Below are positions 17,414 to 25,587 of a stretch of 64,000 bases of DNA, one piece after another. The stretch covers positions 1 through 64,000 of the forward strand of contig NZ_JADQTO010000028.1 of the NCBI RefSeq assembly GCF_015704865.1, read 5' to 3'. This stretch comes from Actinoplanes aureus. GTDB taxonomy: Bacteria > Actinomycetota > Actinomycetes > Mycobacteriales > Micromonosporaceae. Within the stretch, counting starts at the first letter, position 1; each line of letters begins with the position of its first letter. The notes under the pieces are model-generated. The model saw nothing but the letters and a program-made list of their open reading frames with translations, did no database searches and was not told the origin of the DNA. A program made the position numbers and the translations under genes.

Positions 17414-18924
17414 GCGGCCCACCCCCGCATCGGCTTGAGACCGCGCGCGAGCGGCAGTGCGCCGGCCAGGAACGCCTGGTCCTGCTCCCCCGCCAAGCTG
17501 ATCGCCTCGCAGCCGGACCGCGACAAGATCCGCTTGACCGCGCGCACGTCCCGCTCGAGTGCCTTCTCGCTGCTGGCGGTGACGGTGACCAGCAGCGCGT
17601 ATCGGTAGCGGACGTGGCCGCGTGCCTGCTCGGCGTCGATCTGCTCGACCGCTTCAGCCTCTTTGCGTTCGGCGGCGCTCTGCACCAGCCGTAGCCGGCG
17701 TTTGGTTGCCTCGTCGCCGGCGCGGGCAACCTTGTCTCGCCGGGTCGCCAGCGCCGCCAGCCGCGTCGGCACGGGCTGGGCGACCAGGGTGACGGTGCGA
17801 CGGCAGGTGGTGCGCATATACAGAGGTGTCAGCCACGTCGGCGGTACCTGCTGGCGCGGCATCTGCGCCACCCACAAGGTGCGACTGAAGCCGGAGTCGT
17901 GCTGGTAGGTGTGCCAGCCAACGGTGCGGGCAGCTGCCGGGCCGGCCAGCCACGGCGCCACCCCCGCCGGTGTGCGCTGGTCCCCGGCAGGAGTGCTGCC
18001 GCGCAGGTCCACGACTTCCTGATCGTCCGGGTCGAACTGCGTGCGGATGACGGCCGCGTACGCGCGCGGGGACAACCAGCCGCCGGTGGTTACGCCGGCC
18101 TCGGTGACGGCTGCCTCGATACCGGAGAGCCGATCCAGGATCACCGTGGCGATCGCCGTGTCGGTGCCGCCCGCGTCCGCGATCTCTGCCGACAGCCTGG
18201 CGACGTCGAAGACAACGGCAAGGTAGATCTCGTGGCGTTGCGCGGCTGGGGCCGCCGCCGCAGTCAGCTGGGCCAGCGACTGGTACGCGGCCGAGTCCGT
18301 GTCCACAGCCCTGTGGATGAGGAACCGCTGCGCCCGGTTACCGGAGTCCGGGACCGCCCGCGCGGTGACCGACCAGCGCATCAGTCCCGCATCGGCGTAC
18401 TCCGATCCCAGGATGTTGAGGACCTGCGCCCAGTCGGTCAGCCGCTGGACCTGCACATCACGGTCGGCCAGGATCAGGTTGGTGCCGAAGCACAGCAGTG
18501 CCGCGGTGACGGTCTTCTCGTTGCGGTGGTGCAGCAGGCCGATCTCGGTGGTGCCGTCGGCGGCGACTGCGGGCAGCCACCGGTAGGCGGCGGCCGTGCC
18601 GGGTAGGTCCAGGTGTTCGCCGACGGCGCTGGCCCCGTACGGGCCACCGCGGTACTGGTGCTGGCGTGTGCGCCGCTGCAGCAGCGCGGCAATGACAACC
18701 GGCGCCCATTCGGTGATCCGCCGGCCTTTGATGCGCAACAGACCAAACGTGATCAGCAGCGCGGCCGACACGAACAGGGTGATGGCGGCTGCCCGGTTGA
18801 CGGCGAGCAGGTTCAGTCCGGTGACCGCCGCGATGATCCCGGCGACCACCATGCCGATTTGAGACCACGTGAAACCCAGCACCGCGCCGCGAGTCGAGCG
18901 GGCCGGGAATGAAAATTTCGTCAT
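17410..18924 (-). CDS. SCO6880-like VirB3/VirB4-N transfer protein
   Basis: A 504-aa protein with two membrane helices at the N-terminus (about residues 13-60), like VirB3/PrgI. A large cytoplasmic part (LHHRNEKTVTAALLCFGTNLIL; then DTAIATVILDRLSGIEAAV) has the layout of SCO6880-family proteins in actinobacterial conjugative elements. No P-loop. It appears to be the N-terminal half of a split VirB4 system, the ATPase half being the next gene. The start at 18924 has GGGGGAG upstream. The 28-bp gap before it is the only real gap in the operon. Confidence 0.85.
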   Translation of the reverse strand: MTKFSFPARSTRGAVLGFTWSQIGMVVAGIIAAVTGLNLLAVNRAAAITLFVSAALLITFGLLRIKGRRITEWAPVVIAALLQRRTRQHQYRGGPYGASAVGEHLDLPGTAAAYRWLPAVAADGTTEIGLLHHRNEKTVTAALLCFGTNLILADRDVQVQRLTDWAQVLNILGSEYADAGLMRWSVTARAVPDSGNRAQRFLIHRAVDTDSAAYQSLAQLTAAAAPAAQRHEIYLAVVFDVARLSAEIADAGGTDTAIATVILDRLSGIEAAVTEAGVTTGGWLSPRAYAAVIRTQFDPDDQEVVDLRGSTPAGDQRTPAGVAPWLAGPAAARTVGWHTYQHDSGFSRTLWVAQMPRQQVPPTWLTPLYMRTTCRRTVTLVAQPVPTRLAALATRRDKVARAGDEATKRRLRLVQSAAERKEAEAVEQIDAEQARGHVRYRYALLVTVTASSEKALERDVRAVKRILSRSGCEAISLAGEQDQAFLAGALPLARGLKPMRGWAA

Positions 18925-18952
18925 CTGCTCCCCCAGTGCACAGCGGGACGGT

Positions 18953-21031
18953 TCATTCGCTGGTTCCGGCGGCCGCGCCCCGCGACCGGCCTGCTGTCGC
19001 CGCCCCGGCTCCGGACACGCCGGAGGACGAGGAGGTCGTCTCATCGCCGGCTGTCCCGGCCCCGGCGGCAGCGCTGCGGCCGTCGTCGGCGGGAACGCCG
19101 GTCTGCTCCGGCCCGCTCGGGTCGCCGTTGTCAGCCGTGCCGCCGAAAGTCGCCCCGGATGCGTCGCCGCCCGCCGCACCTTGTCCGGTGCCCAGCACGC
19201 CCTCGTCGTTGCCGGTGCTGTCACCGGGCGGATCCGACTGGCCGCTGGACCCGGCGTTCTGAGCGCTGCCGGTTTCTTCGCTGCTCCGCCCGGCCTGCTC
19301 GTCACCGCTGCCGGCGGAGGCCTGCCCGGACGGGCCTTGCTCGCCCGGCGTGCTGGCCGCGGGCTGGCCGACCGGATCGCCGCCCTGCCCGGTCCCGGCG
19401 GCCTGCGCCGCTCCCTGACCCGGTCCGGCGCCGAAGCCGGCCATCTGCTCGAGCGGACCGGCCGGACTGGTCGGGATCGCGGCCGCACCGGCTTCCATCA
19501 ACGGGACAGCGCCGCCCGCCACGGCGCCGGCGCCTTCCCGGAATCCGCCGACGACGTCGGCGGCGAACTGCAGCGGCGCGCCGAGCGTCGCCGACAGGAT
19601 CCCGTGGGCGTTGACGTCGGACAGGTAGCCGTCCCAGATGCTCGTCAGCCGCAGCAGGATGAATGGGGCGGCCACCATCAGCCAGATCATCAGCGTCGAC
19701 TGCATGACCGTGGTCAGGTCATCCGAGCCGTACGCCGACTGGCCGGCATAGATCCAGATCTGGGCGATGAAGAACTTGCTGCCCCCGAGGGCATTGACCG
19801 TCCAGAACCAGCGGCGGCCCCAATGCTGGGTCTCCGACATCGCCTGCCCGGCCATGGCGACCGCACCGAACAGGGCCGCAAGCGTCGTCAGCATCCCGCG
19901 GAACACCATCATGATGAACAGCAGCACCAGGCCGATGACGGCGAAGAGCCCGAAGAACGCCGCAAGCAGCAGCGTCCCGCCGCCGGTCGTCAAATTGGTG
20001 ATGCCGGTGATCCACTGGGACGGTTCCCACGGCTTGCTCGCGTTGGCCGCCAGCACCGCGATCGTGGCCTGGTCCCACGCGAGCACGATGGTGTAGGCGA
20101 GGCCGCCGGCGAACAGGATGCCGACCACTGCCCGCAGCAGCCCTCCGAGGGTCGCCATGGGGCTGGGCCCGCTACCGAATCGCAGACCGTTGGCGATCGT
20201 CGAAATGAGGAAGAAGACGAGCACCAACGCGATCATGGCGCCGGCCGTGGAGTTGTAGACGTTGTAGAACGCCTGGTCCGGGCTGGCGATGGACGTTTCG
20301 GTGAACACCAGCGCGGCGAGCCGGCTGAGCAGGTACACCTCGGCCTGCACGATGATGTCGACCAGACCTTGGATGCCGGTGCTGACGCCTGCACTCAACG
20401 CCTCTTCGGCGCCGCGTTGTACTTCGCAGTTGAGGTTTCCCAGCGGACAGTCCGGCCTCTTCGGATCCGGGTCGTACGCTGCCGCCGCCCAGGCCGCCTT
20501 CTCCTCGGAGCAGCGGGTTTGCTTGGCCCGCCACTCATCGCGCAGGCCAGGAGCGCTGAGGTCGTCGGCGCGTGCGCCGAACAGCGAGCAGTTGATCTGC
20601 CCGGCCAGACCGCTGCCGTCCGTGGGGCCGTCCATCAGCACGGACGCCGTCCCGACCGCGGGCGGTGAGTCCAGACTCAGGGAGGCGGCTGCGCACGACG
20701 TGCGCTGGTCGTCAGTGGTGGCCTTGCTGCAGTCCGTGACCCAGTGTGATGGGCTGCCCGCCGGTGGCGTCTCCACCCGCATCGCCCACGGCATGCACCA
20801 GGCGACCGCGCCGGGCGCGTTCCGTGCGCATACTTCCTCGGCTGGCGGCGGCTGCGGTGCGGCGTTGCCGGTGCCGGCGGCGCTCACCACGAACGCGAGA
20901 GATCCGAACAGAAGCAGAAGGAGTCGGATCAGGTGCCGGCGGTACTGCCTGGCACGCCGGTATGAGACCGGCGAGGCGGGCCGCGACGGAGCCAGGCCGG
21001 CGGCCAGGCGTTCGACAGTCGCCGGTGCCAT
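18953..21031 (-). CDS. VirB6/TrbL-like polytopic membrane protein
   Basis: A 692-aa protein: a first helix at about residues 36-56, then a Cys-rich extracytoplasmic region (AEEVCARNAPGAVAWC and further Cys to about 190). At least six membrane helices follow between about 230 and 500 (LVLVFFLISTIAN, LLAAFFGLFAVIGLVLLFIM, WLMVAAPFILLRL). The C-terminal tail from about 540 is about 150 residues of Gly/Ser/Ala/Gln, as in many gram-positive VirB6 proteins. It forms the inner-membrane pore. Start shares TGATG with the upstream gene. Confidence 0.88.
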   Translation of the reverse strand: MAPATVERLAAGLAPSRPASPVSYRRARQYRRHLIRLLLLLFGSLAFVVSAAGTGNAAPQPPPAEEVCARNAPGAVAWCMPWAMRVETPPAGSPSHWVTDCSKATTDDQRTSCAAASLSLDSPPAVGTASVLMDGPTDGSGLAGQINCSLFGARADDLSAPGLRDEWRAKQTRCSEEKAAWAAAAYDPDPKRPDCPLGNLNCEVQRGAEEALSAGVSTGIQGLVDIIVQAEVYLLSRLAALVFTETSIASPDQAFYNVYNSTAGAMIALVLVFFLISTIANGLRFGSGPSPMATLGGLLRAVVGILFAGGLAYTIVLAWDQATIAVLAANASKPWEPSQWITGITNLTTGGGTLLLAAFFGLFAVIGLVLLFIMMVFRGMLTTLAALFGAVAMAGQAMSETQHWGRRWFWTVNALGGSKFFIAQIWIYAGQSAYGSDDLTTVMQSTLMIWLMVAAPFILLRLTSIWDGYLSDVNAHGILSATLGAPLQFAADVVGGFREGAGAVAGGAVPLMEAGAAAIPTSPAGPLEQMAGFGAGPGQGAAQAAGTGQGGDPVGQPAASTPGEQGPSGQASAGSGDEQAGRSSEETGSAQNAGSSGQSDPPGDSTGNDEGVLGTGQGAAGGDASGATFGGTADNGDPSGPEQTGVPADDGRSAAAGAGTAGDETTSSSSGVSGAGAATAGRSRGAAAGTSE

Positions 21032-21393
21032 CACTGCTGCAGCAACCAGCCGACGATCGCGACCGGCGAGCCGATGATCACCGCAACGAGACCGGCTCTC
21101 CACATCATCGACTTCCCGCGATCGGAGATGATGCTCGCGCCAAAAATAGGCCCGACCCCGAACGCGATCGCGCCGGCGGCCAGGCCGGACAGAGCCGCGA
21201 TGATGCCGAGATACAGCAGCCCGTTGACGAGCGTGTAGAACATCCCGGACTTCGGCAGCGCCTCCGGGTCCGGCCTGATCTGCGTCCAGTCGAAACCTGT
21301 GGCGGTCGGCGTCGGAGTCGGATCTGCCGGCGCCCGAAGAACGGCCGTGTGCACGCGGGCTGCCACGTCGGAGAAGGTTGCCGCGACAGGCAT
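21031..21393 (-). CDS. VirB2/TrbC-like small membrane protein
   Basis: A 120-aa protein with a Pro/Thr-rich N-terminus and two hydrophobic helices (GLLYLGIIAALSGLAAGAIA and LVAVIIGSPVAIVGWLLQQ) separated by a short charged loop (SDRGKSMMWR). This is the size and topology of pilin-like VirB2/TrbC subunits and of the short proteins that precede VirB6 in actinobacterial transfer operons. No cleavable signal is obvious. TGATG overlaps link it to both neighbours. Confidence 0.78.
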   Translation of the reverse strand: MPVAATFSDVAARVHTAVLRAPADPTPTPTATGFDWTQIRPDPEALPKSGMFYTLVNGLLYLGIIAALSGLAAGAIAFGVGPIFGASIISDRGKSMMWRAGLVAVIIGSPVAIVGWLLQQ

Positions 21394-22436
21394 CACACAC
21401 GCTCCTCGGTCGTGGGACGCAGCGCCGGCCGCTCGGCGGCGCACCGCTGCAACACCGCGTCGGCGACGAGCACCAGCGCGCTACGGGTACGCCGGCGCAG
21501 CCGCCGCGGGTCGACCGGCTCCGGCCTGGCCAGGTACGGGTCGTACGGAACGGTGTGCACCGCCCCCGCGACGCCGTCGGCCTGCCGGACCACCGCGCGC
21601 ACCTGCCGCGGCACTGACGGCGCGGTGGCCATCACCACCAGCACGCAATCACGGGCGACCCGCGCGTACCCGGCCGCCGCCATATGGGTGAGCAGGCGCA
21701 GGGTGTGCCGCAGGCTGTCCGCGGTGGCGCGGGCCACCAGCACCGGGGCGGTAGCGGCGGCGAGCGTCCGCCACACCCCTGTGGTCAGCGCCGAGGGCAA
21801 ATCCCCTACCGTCAGGGGAAAGAGGTTACGGACGCGCTCGGCGACCGCTGCTGCCTCGTCGTCTCGTGGCGGCCGCCGTTCTAGGCCTTCGGTTTCGCCG
21901 ACCAGGGCGAGCAAGCCTGTCGGGCCCAGCTGGACCCAGCGTTCGATATCGGATCGCTTGGTCACCGCGCTCAGGTCACGGACGACGTCCCACACCGTGC
22001 TGGCGTTCTGACGGCCCACCCGCGCACCGAGCCCGCCCCACGGCGCCGGGACCATATCGATCGCGATGACCGGTTCGGGTACCGCCAGCGCGACGAGCCC
22101 GCCCAGCGCGGCGACGAGTGTGGACCGGCCCACCCCGCCATCGGCTGACGACACCGTCACCAACGCGCCTGGCCGCAGAGCCGCAGCGTGCAACCACGCC
22201 CGCTCGGCAACATCTGCTGGACCGAACTCGTTCGGAACCGGCCGAGGTTCATGGATGACCACGCGCCCTGTCGGCGCCGGGAACGACTCGGTTCTCGGCT
22301 TGAGCGGCGCGAAGGCGGGCGGCGCGGCAAGCGGCTGCCCCGGATCGGTCAATCGGGCTGGCTCTGCCGACACGGATGCAGCCGCTGCTAAACGCCGGTC
22401 ACGGATCACAAAGCGTGCAGGTTCGGACGACGGCAT
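21393..22436 (-). CDS. ParA/MinD-like ATPase, first gene of the transfer operon
   Basis: A 347-aa protein with a Pro/Ala-rich N-terminal 110 residues and a MinD/ParA-like P-loop domain behind it (VTVSSADGGVGRSTLVAALG, then VIAIDMVPAPWGGLG). The usual signature lysine in K-G-G-V-G-K-(T/S) is replaced: D-G-G-V-G-R-S. Such divergent ATPases also start type VII and type IV gene sets in actinobacteria and may position or regulate the machine. Start at 22436 has GGGGGAAG directly upstream. The upstream 680 bp hold the palindrome and the repeat array described separately. Confidence 0.8.
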   Translation of the reverse strand: MPSSEPARFVIRDRRLAAAASVSAEPARLTDPGQPLAAPPAFAPLKPRTESFPAPTGRVVIHEPRPVPNEFGPADVAERAWLHAAALRPGALVTVSSADGGVGRSTLVAALGGLVALAVPEPVIAIDMVPAPWGGLGARVGRQNASTVWDVVRDLSAVTKRSDIERWVQLGPTGLLALVGETEGLERRPPRDDEAAAVAERVRNLFPLTVGDLPSALTTGVWRTLAAATAPVLVARATADSLRHTLRLLTHMAAAGYARVARDCVLVVMATAPSVPRQVRAVVRQADGVAGAVHTVPYDPYLARPEPVDPRRLRRRTRSALVLVADAVLQRCAAERPALRPTTEERV

Positions 22437-22641
22437 GCTTCCCCCGAATGGTCGACGACCGCAGTTGGCTGGCCGGCGGCAACCGGATGGGGTCGATCCC
22501 CGCCGACCAGCTCCTGACACGGCCCGCTTTCAGCACGGCCGGTGATCATCAACTCGGGCGTTTCCGGTGCGGCTGCGCACCCCTCCGACGCAGCTGCCTG
22601 GCCCCTCCAGCGCACCCACGAACGACCGGTCCTCACCCACA

Positions 22642-22677
22642 ATGAGCGTCGATCACATGATCGACGATGCCGCTCAT
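22642..22677. promoter_or_regulatory. palindrome between repeat array A and the transfer operon
   Basis: Outer arms ATGAGCG/CGCTCAT (22642-22648 with 22671-22677) enclose CGTCGATCA-CA-TGATCGACG (22647-22666), giving near-perfect two-fold symmetry. It lies 10 bp from the tandem 10-bp repeats and about 205 bp upstream of the ParA-like start, a plausible operator for a dimeric regulator. Confidence 0.5.
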
Positions 22678-22687
22678 GACCAGCTGC

Positions 22688-22723
22688 CGATAGTTGTCTG
22701 CGGTTGTCTTCGGCTGTCCGGCT
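22688..22723 (-). promoter_or_regulatory. 10-bp tandem repeat array A (upstream of transfer operon)
   Basis: Three units on the plus strand: TTGTCTGCGG (22694), TTGTCTTCGG (22704), CTGTCCGGCT (22714), preceded by CGATAG. In the direction of the leftward transfer operon this reads as GACA(A/G)CC-type units ending in TATCG. The exact 10-bp period puts every unit on the same face of the helix. See arrays B to E. Confidence 0.7.
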
Positions 22724-23117
22724 TCTGCTGAGCAAGCCCTTGGCCTGCCACTTCAGGCCAGCTCGCCGGCTGGTCACCTAGCGAATCAGTTCGGATCGCC
22801 CGATTCCTGGTCCTTACACCGAGCCGGAAGTCGCGCCTTGAAGCGACGGGCGGCGCACCTGAAAACGAGGCTTGCCACCAACCGACCCGCACGGCCGACA
22901 CGACACCCTGGGTGAAAGGCCACGGGGGTGCGCAGCCTGATCAGCCACCCCCGACCGCAGGACGGCAACGTAGCGTTCGGCGCCGCTCACACCTGATCCC
23001 CCCCGGCATTCAGTCCCCACGCCGCCGAGCGCACGATGGGCACCAATCCGCGCCCGAACGAACACAGCGCGGAAACGGCAGTTACGCCGCCGCAGCTCCC
23101 GTATAGATTGAGTCTTC

Positions 23118-23615
23118 ATGACCGATGAGTACCCGCATGAGGTGCCAGACGAGGCCATCGAGGCCGCTGTGCGGGCGATTGAGGCAGCCTACGGCCGCGG
23201 GCCCGGCGATGAACTCGATTTCGAGATCATGTTGCTTTCTCAGTTCAGCCTTGTTGGCCGAGCCGAAATCACGCGCGCTTTCCTCCTTCTCATCGGCGTT
23301 GCCTTCAAGGCGCTGGGATTCCCTCACGAGGACCCTGCACTACGGCACCGGGTGATCGGTGCAGCGCTCGGCCAGTTGGAGCAGCACAGCGAAGGGGTGC
23401 AGGCCAATATGCTCCCCACCGTGGCGGCCGCGCATACGGCCGCGGCTCTCGACCAAGATGTTTGCCAGTGGAGGGAATCGCTGGGCCCGATCACGGAGTC
23501 AGAGGTGACCACCTGGGCATTCGCCTGCTTCGCGATCGTCGGCTTCGTGGACGATCTACAAGGGGCCGGCACATTCGGGGACATAATGTCCACAATCTTG
23601 AAGGACGACGATTAG
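23118..23615 (+). CDS. hypothetical protein (165 aa), probably leaderless
   Basis: A well-composed helical acidic protein (EVPDEAIEAAVRAIEAAYGR; LDFEIMLLSQFSLVGRAEIT) with no signal peptide or membrane segment. I do not recognise the family. No RBS precedes the ATG, but a TAGATT box lies 8-13 bases upstream. That is the spacing expected when transcription starts at the A of the start codon (leaderless), which is common in actinomycetes. It stands alone, divergent from the transfer operon, with broken genes behind it. Confidence 0.65.
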   Translation: MTDEYPHEVPDEAIEAAVRAIEAAYGRGPGDELDFEIMLLSQFSLVGRAEITRAFLLLIGVAFKALGFPHEDPALRHRVIGAALGQLEQHSEGVQANMLPTVAAAHTAAALDQDVCQWRESLGPITESEVTTWAFACFAIVGFVDDLQGAGTFGDIMSTILKDDD

Positions 23616-23668
23616 TCGCCCGGTCCCATACGATGGGCCCCCGATCCTCGCGATCATTGTCCGCGGCG

Positions 23669-23806
23669 CCAGTCCGCGAACGGGGTGTGCAGGGTGAGCC
23701 CGGCTGCAGCAGAAAGCTGGTCGAGCTGGACCAGCAGCTGCGGGAGGTAGTGGGTCAGCGCCAGGTACGCCATGAGCAGGCGGCGGCCGGTGATGACGTC
23801 CTCCCC
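23669..23806 (-). pseudogene. asparagine-synthetase-like gene fragment
   Basis: Aligns without gaps over 138 bases to 28501-28638, inside the AsnB-like gene of cargo 1, in the same orientation; I count about 17 differences. It encodes GEDVITGRRRL, ALTHYLPQLLVQLDQL and HTPFADW. Nothing else of that gene is present. Its downstream edge abuts a methyltransferase fragment in the opposite orientation. It is a relic of a second, related cargo cluster or of a duplication. Confidence 0.85.
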
Positions 23807-23844
23807 GCCAGGCAACGATGTCCCACACAGTGCCAGCGTTTGCC

Positions 23845-24253
23845 GACCTACCCGCGCAACGTCGCCGCAGCCCGGACCCGAGCAATCGCCGCGAGCCTCG
23901 ACACGGTGACCGTCGCTGAGGCCGACGCCGGCGACCTAACCTCCTACAGGCACATAGTGCCCGCCGACCTGGTCGTCATGGCCGGTGTCCTGGGCAACAT
24001 CAGCGACACCGATGCCCACACCACCATTCGCACGCTGCCGCAGCTCCGTGCCCCCGCAGCCACAGTGATCTGGACCAGGACACGACGAGCGCCTGACCTG
24101 ACACCCTCTGTCCGGAGGTGGCTGACCGACGCAGGATTCTCCGAACAGGCTTTCACCGCACCCGACGACGTGCTGTTCTCTGTCGACGATCACCGCTTCA
24201 CGGGAACCCCGCGGCCGCTGCAGAACGGCAAGATCTTCCAGTTCATCGCATGA
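23845..24253 (+). pseudogene. SAM-dependent methyltransferase C-terminal fragment
   Basis: The frame reads RNVAAARTRAIAASLDTVTV (motif after the SAM-binding loop), then DLVVMAGVLGNISDTD (motif IV region), and ends DDHRFTGTPRPLQNGKIFQF. This is the closing part of a class I methyltransferase family common in actinomycetes. The N-terminal half, with the glycine-rich SAM loop, is absent, and the frame runs back into the antisense AsnB-like fragment. So it is a 5'-truncated gene and very probably inactive. Confidence 0.75.
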
Positions 24254-24639
24254 CGGACAAACCTACGACTTGACGGTTTCAGACGTCGGAGGTCTTGAGC
24301 CACTCCCGGGCGGTAGCCGGTGGGCGCATGCCAGATGAGAGTCACACCCGCGGACCTGAGTGGACAGCCGCAAAGGAAGGGATCCCACCGGCTACCTCGA
24401 AACAGCGTGGCCGGGCCAGGTCGTAGATCCAAGTAAAGAAGTAGCCGCAATCCGGGCTGAGTGCCGTGCGCAGCTCCCGTGGACCGGACCTCAGTTGCGA
24501 CTCGGAGATGCATCAATCGCGGGCCAGGCCCCAGGAGCGGATATGGACGATCTCACGACTCGTGCCGCGCACCGGCCGCGCCTTCATGACCTCCGGAACT
24601 TAGCCAACACCAGCGTGCGACGGTGCCGATGAGAGTTGC
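24254..24639. other. gene-free stretch with a long-armed inverted repeat
   Basis: No supported gene. A perfect 13-bp inverted repeat, GGTAGCCGGTGGG (24312-24324) with CCCACCGGCTACC (24384-24396), encloses 59 bases. It may be a transcription terminator of the broken methyltransferase unit or the scar of a small mobile element; there are no flanking target repeats that I can see. Confidence 0.45.
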
Positions 24640-24682
24640 CCTCTAGGGTCGCGGGCCATAGTCACGGTTCCGGCCCTAGAGG
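24640..24682 (-). terminator. hairpin downstream of the secreted protein gene
   Basis: Nine-bp stem CCTCTAGGG/CCCTAGAGG with a 25-base loop, starting 22 bases after the minus-strand stop codon at 24705. A second small hairpin (CTAGTT/AACTAG) overlaps the stop itself. Confidence 0.5.
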
Positions 24683-24704
24683 CTCAAAATCTCTAGTTGA
24701 CAAA

Positions 24705-25184
24705 CTAGCCCGCCGGAGGAGTGACGAAAGCGGTGCACCTCCCCGCGAACGGGTCACACAGCCGCCACTTGGAAACAGCAAAGCCTCGGTCGTCGTAATC
24801 CTTGTATCCGCCATCAGTTGTTCCGTTGTTCTTAACACCTTTGTATCTGATGGTTGCCCCAGTGTCTTTAACGATGACGTCAATCCAGGGAACCTCATCC
24901 TGATTATTCTCGTTGTAGATCCTGATACTCCAGTTGTTGTTATAGCGGTTCGGGAGGAACCATCCTTCCGAGTCGCCGGCGTAGTATGTGGGGTTGATGT
25001 ACTGGTAGCCGATGTAGCAGTGATTGCGGGCACTGTTGCATGTGGCTACCGGTCCTGCAGGTGCCGCTTGAGCAGGCACTGTGGTCAGCGCCAAGGTTGA
25101 GATTGTCGCAGCGAATGCGGCGGCAATGCCGCCAGCCCAGCGTAGGTGCAGCGCAGCGGCCCACCGTGCCTTTACCTGCTTCAT
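24705..25184 (-). CDS. small secreted protein with low-GC codons
   Basis: A 159-aa pre-protein with a Sec signal (IAAAFAATISTLALTTVPAQA, cleavage after AQA near 41). The mature ~118-residue domain is rich in Tyr, Asn, Gly and Trp (HCYIGYQYINPTYYAG, GWFLPNRYNNNWSIRIYN). Four Cys, two near each end of the mature chain, could form two disulfides. No known family. RBS GGAAGG upstream. Codon use is visibly AT-richer than its neighbours, which suggests recent acquisition. The compact secreted fold would suit a toxin, inhibitor or surface adhesin, but the sequence does not say which. Confidence 0.75.
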   Translation of the reverse strand: MKQVKARWAAALHLRWAGGIAAAFAATISTLALTTVPAQAAPAGPVATCNSARNHCYIGYQYINPTYYAGDSEGWFLPNRYNNNWSIRIYNENNQDEVPWIDVIVKDTGATIRYKGVKNNGTTDGGYKDYDDRGFAVSKWRLCDPFAGRCTAFVTPPAG

Positions 25185-25587
25185 GATCGATCCTTCCTGC
25201 TCTTCCGAGGTGCGGACATCGAGGACCATGACATGGCTTGTGGGCCGAAACCTTAACGGCCTGCTCGCCACCGCCGGCGACGACAACACCGACGACGACA
25301 GCTGAGCGACAGGAAGAAGACCCGCCGACCAAGACCTTCAAGCCCGGCCGGATCGCCACGCGACCACGCTGCGCCAGTTCTTCGCCCCGATGGGAGGGTT
25401 TGGCGCGGCCCACTACGTGACCGGTGGTAGGCCCGTCTCGCTGGTGGCCGTATGGACGAAGAGCGGAACGAGGCTCCAGATCCTTCGATCACGTCCACGG
25501 CCGCTTACCCGACCGGAGCTCCACCGCGAATGCCCGCACTCAATCCCCTGCTCCCTGATGCGCCATTTCAAGGGCAGGGCAGGACGC
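25185..25587. other. stretch without a supported gene
   Basis: Separates the secreted protein gene from the 3' end of the cargo 1 operon. Frames on both strands are short, without RBS. It must contain the promoter of the secreted protein gene; no box is convincing. Confidence 0.4.

Noticed and set aside
18953..21031. Type VII (ESX) secretion locus because of the ParA-like and polytopic membrane proteins
   Set aside because: No WXG100 genes, EccC or mycosin; VirB4, VirD4, VirB6 and VirB1-like proteins define a type IV transfer system.
22688..22723. 10-bp repeats as CRISPR or as replication iterons
   Set aside because: No spacers, so not CRISPR. Iterons would be expected only near the replication gene, whereas arrays sit upstream of six different genes in matching orientation; regulatory sites fit better, although the D arrays near the replication gene could serve both roles.
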